A DNA stretch of 9,322 nucleotides from Treponema sp. (lineage in GTDB: Bacteria; Spirochaetota; Spirochaetia; Treponematales; Breznakiellaceae): NCBI GenBank assembly GCA_031281855.1, contig JAITEW010000287.1, positions 1-9,322 on the forward strand, in the 5' to 3' direction. Positions within the stretch are counted from its first letter, which is position 1, and each line of letters starts with the position of its first letter. A model generated the notes under the pieces. It was not told where the DNA came from, made no database searches, and worked only from the letters and a program-made list of their open reading frames with translations. The translations under genes were made by a program, and so were the position numbers. This document shows positions 5,084 through 9,322 of the stretch, piece by piece.

Positions 5084-7156
5084 TTGAACAAGTCCAACGT
5101 CTTCCGGGGGGTTGAGATCAGGGGGCTTTTAGTTTGCTTGTGCATGGCGTTCATTTTCCCGCTGCCCGGAGCGCAGGGGCAGACTGCGGAAAGGGAAAAC
5201 AGGACCAGGGTCCTGGAAGCCCTTACTAAGGAGGGGGAGGGGGGTTTTGAAGAGAGGTTCCTCCTTGGGGAATACGGGGGGTTCGGCTCTTCCATCCATG
5301 TACGGCTTCAGCAAACAGCGGACATGGCGGAACCAGAGGGCAGCGAAGGGACTTTTGTCCTTGCCGTTCCCCTTGAGAGGAGCTTTGCCGTAGATACCGC
5401 TCTGGCCTTTATCAAAGCCCGCATGGACCAGAGAAGCTCCGGGAACATGCTGGTGGCGTTTCTGGGCGATGAATACAGCAGACTACCTCCGGATGTCCGG
5501 GGGCTTTCCCACAAGGGCTTAAGGGATCTGCTCTCGCTGCCGGATATGCCTGAAAACTGGATCCTCTGCTATATGGATATTGACAAAGCCCCTAAAGGGA
5601 TACTCATACGGCATGGTACAGGAAGCTATATCGCACCGCTGGAACTGACGCGGCCCCTGCGGGGCCTCTTCAGGGACTACGGCATTCCCGCTTTTTTTGA
5701 AATTCGCTATAACGAACTCTACAAACTGGGCCTTGCCGCAGGGCCTGAAGAACTGTCCCTGGCCTGGGAAGCTGAGATAAACGGCATCTGCCTTTCCGAG
5801 GATCCTGCCGCTTTAAGACGCCGCTCTTCGCCGGACTTCCTGACTCCGGAGGCCGTAGCCGGCGTGCTTCTGGATTACCGGGAAAAGCTGGAATTCCCGG
5901 TTCAAAATCCCGACAGGCATTACAGTTTTTTCACCCTCCCCTGGACGCAGGACATTGCGTTTGTTTCGGAAAAAACCGCTGTTATAACCCTGCTCTGTAT
6001 GGCTGCGGTGTTTATCTTTTTTATATTAGTTTATTCGGCAGTATACAGGCAGATGTTTTTTAGCAAGCTCAGGCTTTTTTTAAAACATTCGTGGATCTTC
6101 ATTATCTTCCTGCCGCTCCTGGTCATGGTGCTTGCAGGCGCCGGTTTTCTGTATGATTTCCTCCTGATACTCTTCAAAAAGCCCCAGGCCCAGGGGGATT
6201 ATCCTGCTGCGGGGCTTGTAATACTCCTGGCTGTCTGGCTTTTCTATATCCCTTCCCACCTTCTGGACTATATGCATATTCCCAGGAAGCATAACTTTTA
6301 CGGCGCTTCTGCGATGATACTGGCGACTGCCGGACTTTTTGCCGCAGCGGTTATCGATTTTACCTATATCCCTGTGTTCCTCTGGGCCTTTCTCTTCACT
6401 TTTTTGGGAGCGCTGTTCCGGAAAGCGGCGCTGGTTATTATTTCAGCCCTGCTCATCCCCATGCAGGCCCTTGGGGCCTTTATCAATATCCGGGAAACCG
6501 GGAGCGGCATCCTGGCGGATCTGTTCCTCAATGCCGGGAGCTTGGGAAGCTTGGCCGCTGCGCTGCAGATAGCGGTCCTGTCCCTTCCGTTTATACTGCT
6601 CCTCAAACGGGGCGCAGTGATAATCAACAGGGGCAAAAAAAACCCGGTTCGGAACCTCCTCTTGTTCCGTATAGCCGTACTGGTCCTCATTCTGGGGTCT
6701 ATGGCCGTATACGTCCTGACCCTTCCTGGCGGGAAACCCGAAACAGTACGGCTCGTCAAAAAGGACCAGGACGCGGTACTGGATCTGTCTCTAAGGGATA
6801 TCTTTTTTCAGGAAAGCCGGATCCTTGAATTCCGCCTTGGCGCCAGGGGCAGCCCTGTGCGTTTCGATCTTTTTCTTGAAGCCCCCGGAAGCGGGGCCAG
6901 GCCCCTTGTGTACTCCGCCCCTTTTCCGTTTAGGGAAGAAGGCGGCGTCATCGTCTTTGAACTTGGAGAAAATCCGCCTAACCCTCTTTCTGCCGAGATT
7001 ATACTGCCCAGGGATTTTTCAGGTTCCGTCAGGGCAGAAGCCCTTTACAACGCCTGGGACAGGGAAATCGACGGCGAAAGGGAACCTGAAACAGATGATT
7101 ATATACTAAGGGTAAGCAGGACCAGAGCCCTTACTGCCAGCGGAACTCCAGATTAA
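5084..7156 (+). CDS. Polytopic membrane protein with large extracytoplasmic domains, possibly a degenerate M28-type membrane peptidase relative
   Basis: I do not recognise this 690-residue protein with certainty. It has a signal peptide (hydrophobic core about 15-30, probable cleavage after AQG near 32), an extracytoplasmic domain of about 260 residues, roughly eight membrane spans (near 298-319, 337-363, 373-392, 406-426, 428-446, 448-466, 486-507, 527-546) and a beta-rich C-terminal domain (550-690), probably also outside. This order resembles membrane-bound M28 peptidases of the ERMP1/Fxna type. The soluble domain has a similar run: strand 'GTFVLAVPL', helix 'AVDTALAFIKARM', strand plus acidic pair 'NMLVAFLGDE' (121-130), then 'ILCYMDID' (160-167). 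The HxD zinc-ligand signature is missing, so it would be a pseudoenzyme if related. The TTG start is the only one between an in-frame stop (5069) and the signal peptide. The 3' end overlaps the convergent lipoprotein gene by 26 bases. Confidence 0.75.
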   Translation: MNKSNVFRGVEIRGLLVCLCMAFIFPLPGAQGQTAERENRTRVLEALTKEGEGGFEERFLLGEYGGFGSSIHVRLQQTADMAEPEGSEGTFVLAVPLERSFAVDTALAFIKARMDQRSSGNMLVAFLGDEYSRLPPDVRGLSHKGLRDLLSLPDMPENWILCYMDIDKAPKGILIRHGTGSYIAPLELTRPLRGLFRDYGIPAFFEIRYNELYKLGLAAGPEELSLAWEAEINGICLSEDPAALRRRSSPDFLTPEAVAGVLLDYREKLEFPVQNPDRHYSFFTLPWTQDIAFVSEKTAVITLLCMAAVFIFFILVYSAVYRQMFFSKLRLFLKHSWIFIIFLPLLVMVLAGAGFLYDFLLILFKKPQAQGDYPAAGLVILLAVWLFYIPSHLLDYMHIPRKHNFYGASAMILATAGLFAAAVIDFTYIPVFLWAFLFTFLGALFRKAALVIISALLIPMQALGAFINIRETGSGILADLFLNAGSLGSLAAALQIAVLSLPFILLLKRGAVIINRGKKNPVRNLLLFRIAVLVLILGSMAVYVLTLPGGKPETVRLVKKDQDAVLDLSLRDIFFQESRILEFRLGARGSPVRFDLFLEAPGSGARPLVYSAPFPFREEGGVIVFELGENPPNPLSAEIILPRDFSGSVRAEALYNAWDREIDGEREPETDDYILRVSRTRALTASGTPD

Positions 7157-7757
7157 GCCCCTCTTTCGATGAAAGAACGGTCTTGATCGGCAGGGAACAG
7201 GACAGCTTCTTGCCTTGCCGCCGGATTTCGGCCCCTTCAAGGTCCGGCGCAGTCAGGGTTCCTTCGCTTGGGAGATCCAGGCTTATGCTTACCATATAAC
7301 CTTCCGAAACTTTGGCGAAAAGATCCGCAAGCTCCCTGTTTCCCCCGGCTCCCCCTTTGCTGAGCGTGAGGGTAAGGCGCTGGGATGCGTTTTCCCGCAC
7401 ATAGACCGCCCTGTTCCCTGAGGCGTCCAAAAAACGGAGCAGCGCGTCCATGTCAGCGAACCGGAGCTTTACGGTGATAACCAGATCCTTGCCGTCGTCT
7501 TTTGAGGAAAACGAAAGCATCGCTATTCCCGGCAGTCTTTCCAGGGTGCGCTCGAAATCCGCCTTGCCTGCAGGAACAGGGAGCCACCGTTCGTTGCCGT
7601 CCTGTTTCCCAAGGGATTCGAGGTACCTGGAAATGCGGTACTCCAGGGTAACAGTCCCGGAATTGTCGGGGTTAAGGACAATGTCAGCAGAGACCCCGAT
7701 GCAGGAACACAAGCTCAAAATAAGAAGAAGCAGCGCCGCGGTTTTTACCTGTTTCAT
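7131..7757 (-). CDS. Predicted lipoprotein, 208 residues, function unknown
   Basis: The N-terminus (MKQVK, then a hydrophobic stretch 6-16) ends in LCSC, a spirochaete-style lipobox with Cys19 (or Cys17) as the lipidated residue, so the mature protein should be membrane-anchored in the periplasm or on an outer leaflet. The rest alternates beta strands and helices: 'ADIVLNPDNSGTVTLEYRIS', a middle 'GIAMLSFSSKDDGKDLVITVKLRFADMDALLRFLD' and a C-terminal beta region. This pattern (lipobox, 'dGsGt' strand, later 'f.d.dal' segment) loosely recalls LppM/DUF3153-type lipoproteins, but I cannot confirm that. It starts 6 bases after the DUF503 stop, and GGAGGA (7776-7771) lies inside the end of DUF503 at a rather long 13-base spacing. 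The two genes probably form one transcript from the promoter near 8065. Confidence 0.85.
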   Translation of the reverse strand: MKQVKTAALLLLILSLCSCIGVSADIVLNPDNSGTVTLEYRISRYLESLGKQDGNERWLPVPAGKADFERTLERLPGIAMLSFSSKDDGKDLVITVKLRFADMDALLRFLDASGNRAVYVRENASQRLTLTLSKGGAGGNRELADLFAKVSEGYMVSISLDLPSEGTLTAPDLEGAEIRRQGKKLSCSLPIKTVLSSKEGLNLEFRWQ

Positions 7758-7763
7758 AATATG

Positions 7764-8051
7764 TTAAAATTCCTCCGAATATATGCTCATGTCCTGGATC
7801 CGTACCGAAAATTCCCGCTCTATCATTTCAAAAGCCTTCTGCATGACCGACTCCCCGAAAGTCCGGGAATTGGATACCAGAGCTCCTCCTATCTGGGCAA
7901 AAGAAAGGCTGTCCTGGAGGTCCACTTCAGCGGCGCTCATGTGGAAACGATGCTGAAGCTTGTCCTTGAGCGAGCGGATTATCCGGCGTTTTTCCTTGAT
8001 ATTGTCCACATCGGGTATTTCAAAGATCAACTGGATCATGGAAACAATCAT
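7764..8051 (-). CDS. DUF503 family protein (YlxP-like)
   Basis: This 95-residue protein has the features of the DUF503 family: an N-terminal strand 'MIVSMIQLIFEIPDV', the conserved 'NIKEKRRIIRSLKDKLQHRF' helix (17-36), 'SAAEVDLQDSLSFAQIGGALVSN' (39-61) and a C-terminal helix. Length matches the family. Its role is not established; in Firmicutes the homologue ylxP sits with infB and rbfA, which suggests a link with ribosome assembly, but no such neighbours are present here. The ATG at 8051 fits the family start. No Shine-Dalgarno lies before it, and a TATACT box on the minus strand (8068-8063) would start transcription only a few bases upstream, so the message may be nearly leaderless. The gene is followed by the lipoprotein gene 6 bases on. 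Confidence 0.9.
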   Translation of the reverse strand: MIVSMIQLIFEIPDVDNIKEKRRIIRSLKDKLQHRFHMSAAEVDLQDSLSFAQIGGALVSNSRTFGESVMQKAFEMIEREFSVRIQDMSIYSEEF

Positions 8052-8076
8052 AGTATTAAGTTAGTATACACTATAA
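8052..8076. promoter_or_regulatory. Compact divergent promoter region of 25 bases
   Basis: Only 25 bases separate the two divergent start codons. They hold AGTATACACT, a near-palindrome around GTATAC. On the plus strand TATACA (8065-8070) would put the transcription start at the ATG of the rightward gene (8077). On the minus strand TATACT (8068-8063) would start about five bases before the DUF503 ATG. Neither gene has a Shine-Dalgarno. The -35 elements would lie inside the opposite genes and match consensus poorly. Confidence 0.45.
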
Positions 8077-9322
8077 ATGGACAGTTTGCGAAGTACATCT
8101 GCCATAATATGCCTTACATTTCTTTTTCTCTGTTCCTTCCCCCCTCCGGAAGCCCAGGAAGCCCCGGAGGCTCCGGAGTTGGATGTTGAAGCCGCAAAGC
8201 GGCGCATTACCGGCGAGGCCGGTTCGGAGCTGGTGAATCTCAGCCTTGGGGATTCTTCGGTTTCCCTGATGGTAGCCGGTTACTGGAAAGGGACCCTTGG
8301 GGCCAACTGGGGCATAGCCCTTACGCCTTTTGGGAACCAGGCTTTTTCAGGCGACTCTCCCATCCTTTTTACCCAGGAAGCGGATCTGACCCTTTCGCTC
8401 TGGATCCGGGAAAAGTGGTTTGTTGAGGGAAGTTTTTCGGAAGATTATTCCCTGAATACCTACCGCGCCGGTTACCAGGGTTTTCCGGGCGAAACGGTAC
8501 AGTATATAGGGGTAGGAAATACGGGCCTCGACTTCCCCAGTTTTCCTTACCTCGATCTGGGAGGCGATTCTCCCTCTTCCTTCGGGCTTTACAGCCGCTT
8601 CGGCGGCCGGGATCTTTCGGTGCACGGCTTGGTTCGTTACGACGCCGCAGTCAGGGAAGAGCGGGTCTTTTCCGGGAACCGGGAGCGGATCTACGGCTAT
8701 GCCGATCTGTCCCGGCCCCTCAGAGGGGTCTCCTTTGTGCTTCCTGATGAAAACCTGGATACCGTCCCGGCGGTCTACATTCAGGACAAAAACGGAACCT
8801 ATACCGATACTGCCGGCAGGCGCTGGCGTCTTGCCGAAGCCAGCGAATACGCTGCCAGCGCCCGCTACGGGCTTCTGGATCTGACCCTGGGAACCTATAC
8901 CGGAGGCGCCGAGGAACCGCAGGGCATGATCGCCGTTGCCTATTCCGCCGGAGGAAGCCCCAGCCCCTGGACAACGAGCCTTGGGTACTACGATACGCTT
9001 GGTACGCCGGGAACGGACTTCCTGTATACAGTACAGGAATATTTTGATTTATCAGGAAGGGAAATCGCCCTTAAAGCTTACCCCCAGAGTGGCGGCGGCG
9101 GCGCAGGGACCGAAAAACCCGGAGCCGTCAGCATCGGAGGGGTTCCTGCGCTGGTTGTTTACGAGCCCGGAACCTTCTCGCCTTTTGAGCGGCAGAACCG
9201 CTACCGCGCCCAGTGGGGAAGCTCCGCGGATGCGGCGCTGGTGCGCCTTTCGTCCGGCGAACGGGTAAGGGGTTTCGAGGTCCTTTCACTGGAAGACGCT
9301 TCGGCCCTTCTTCCTGGGGAAG
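8077..9322 (+). CDS. Secreted, probably outer-membrane beta-rich protein, 3' end beyond window
   Basis: The frame is open for 415 codons to the window edge. After MDSLRSTS a hydrophobic stretch (9-20) forms a signal peptide; cleavage is probably near EAQ-EAP (26-28), though LFLC ending at Cys19 could be a lipobox. The rest is rich in alternating aromatic, glycine and polar residues, typical of outer-membrane beta strands ('LMVAGYWKGTLGANWGIAL', 'DLTLSLWIREKWFVEGSF'). Residues 139-200 read 'VQYIGVGNTGLDF', a 'SPSSFGLYSRFGG' turn, then 'LSVHGLVRYD' and 'EERVFSGN'. That order loosely recalls the N-terminal part of the SprA-type outer-membrane proteins of Bacteroidetes, but I cannot confirm it. 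A glycine-rich 'SGGGGAGT' linker lies near 340. ATG at 8077 lacks a Shine-Dalgarno; TTG at 8086 is the only nearby alternative. Function is unknown; surface architecture or transport is a guess. Confidence 0.75.
   Translation, partial: MDSLRSTSAIICLTFLFLCSFPPPEAQEAPEAPELDVEAAKRRITGEAGSELVNLSLGDSSVSLMVAGYWKGTLGANWGIALTPFGNQAFSGDSPILFTQEADLTLSLWIREKWFVEGSFSEDYSLNTYRAGYQGFPGETVQYIGVGNTGLDFPSFPYLDLGGDSPSSFGLYSRFGGRDLSVHGLVRYDAAVREERVFSGNRERIYGYADLSRPLRGVSFVLPDENLDTVPAVYIQDKNGTYTDTAGRRWRLAEASEYAASARYGLLDLTLGTYTGGAEEPQGMIAVAYSAGGSPSPWTTSLGYYDTLGTPGTDFLYTVQEYFDLSGREIALKAYPQSGGGGAGTEKPGAVSIGGVPALVVYEPGTFSPFERQNRYRAQWGSSADAALVRLSSGERVRGFEVLSLEDASALLPGE

Noticed and set aside
5230..5283. Short G runs (5 to 6 G) in the large membrane-protein gene as phase-variation sites
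   Set aside because: They are shorter than usual slippage tracts and not exceptional for this G-rich coding strand.
7761..8189. 142-codon plus-strand open frame across DUF503
   Set aside because: It is antisense to the well-matched DUF503 family protein and out of frame with the outer-membrane gene.

Overview
The window looks like chromosomal DNA from a moderately GC-rich spirochaete, most plausibly a Treponema-type organism of the kind found in insect guts. That assignment is an inference. It rests on overall gene style, a spirochaete-like lipobox, frequent non-ATG starts (GTG, TTG, probably CTG) and a long outer-membrane-type protein with no recognisable common family. No IS element, CRISPR array, tRNA or rRNA is visible.

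Left part (1-3524): an ABC exporter half-transporter gene runs leftward off the window. Diverging from it is a two-gene unit of genome-housekeeping functions: an RdgB/HAM1-type XTP/dITP pyrophosphatase that cleans the nucleotide pool, overlapped by a UvrD/PcrA/Rep-type helicase. The divergent promoters appear to share one -35 region. The helicase carries an in-frame polyglycine insert, encoded by a G8-A-GG-A-G10 tract, between its ATPase motifs II and III.

Middle (3525-4884): after a 209-base gap lies a short DtxR/MntR-family metal-responsive repressor. It overlaps an m5C RNA methyltransferase (RsmB/NSUN type), whose only usable start upstream of its conserved N-terminus is a CTG overlapping the repressor's stop codon.

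Right part (4885-9322): a promoter-like sequence precedes a leader with three successive hairpins separated by two 14-base linkers. The last hairpin ends two bases before the TTG start of a 690-residue protein with a signal peptide, an extracytoplasmic domain, about eight membrane spans and a C-terminal extracytoplasmic domain; it may be a degenerate relative of M28-type membrane peptidases. Convergent to it is a DUF503 (YlxP-like) gene followed by a lipoprotein gene. A very compact divergent promoter region of 25 bases separates DUF503 from a rightward gene for a secreted, probably outer-membrane, protein that runs off the window end.

The genes do not form one pathway. The most interesting candidates are the hairpin leader with its unfamiliar membrane protein, the poly-G tract in the helicase and the CTG-initiated methyltransferase.
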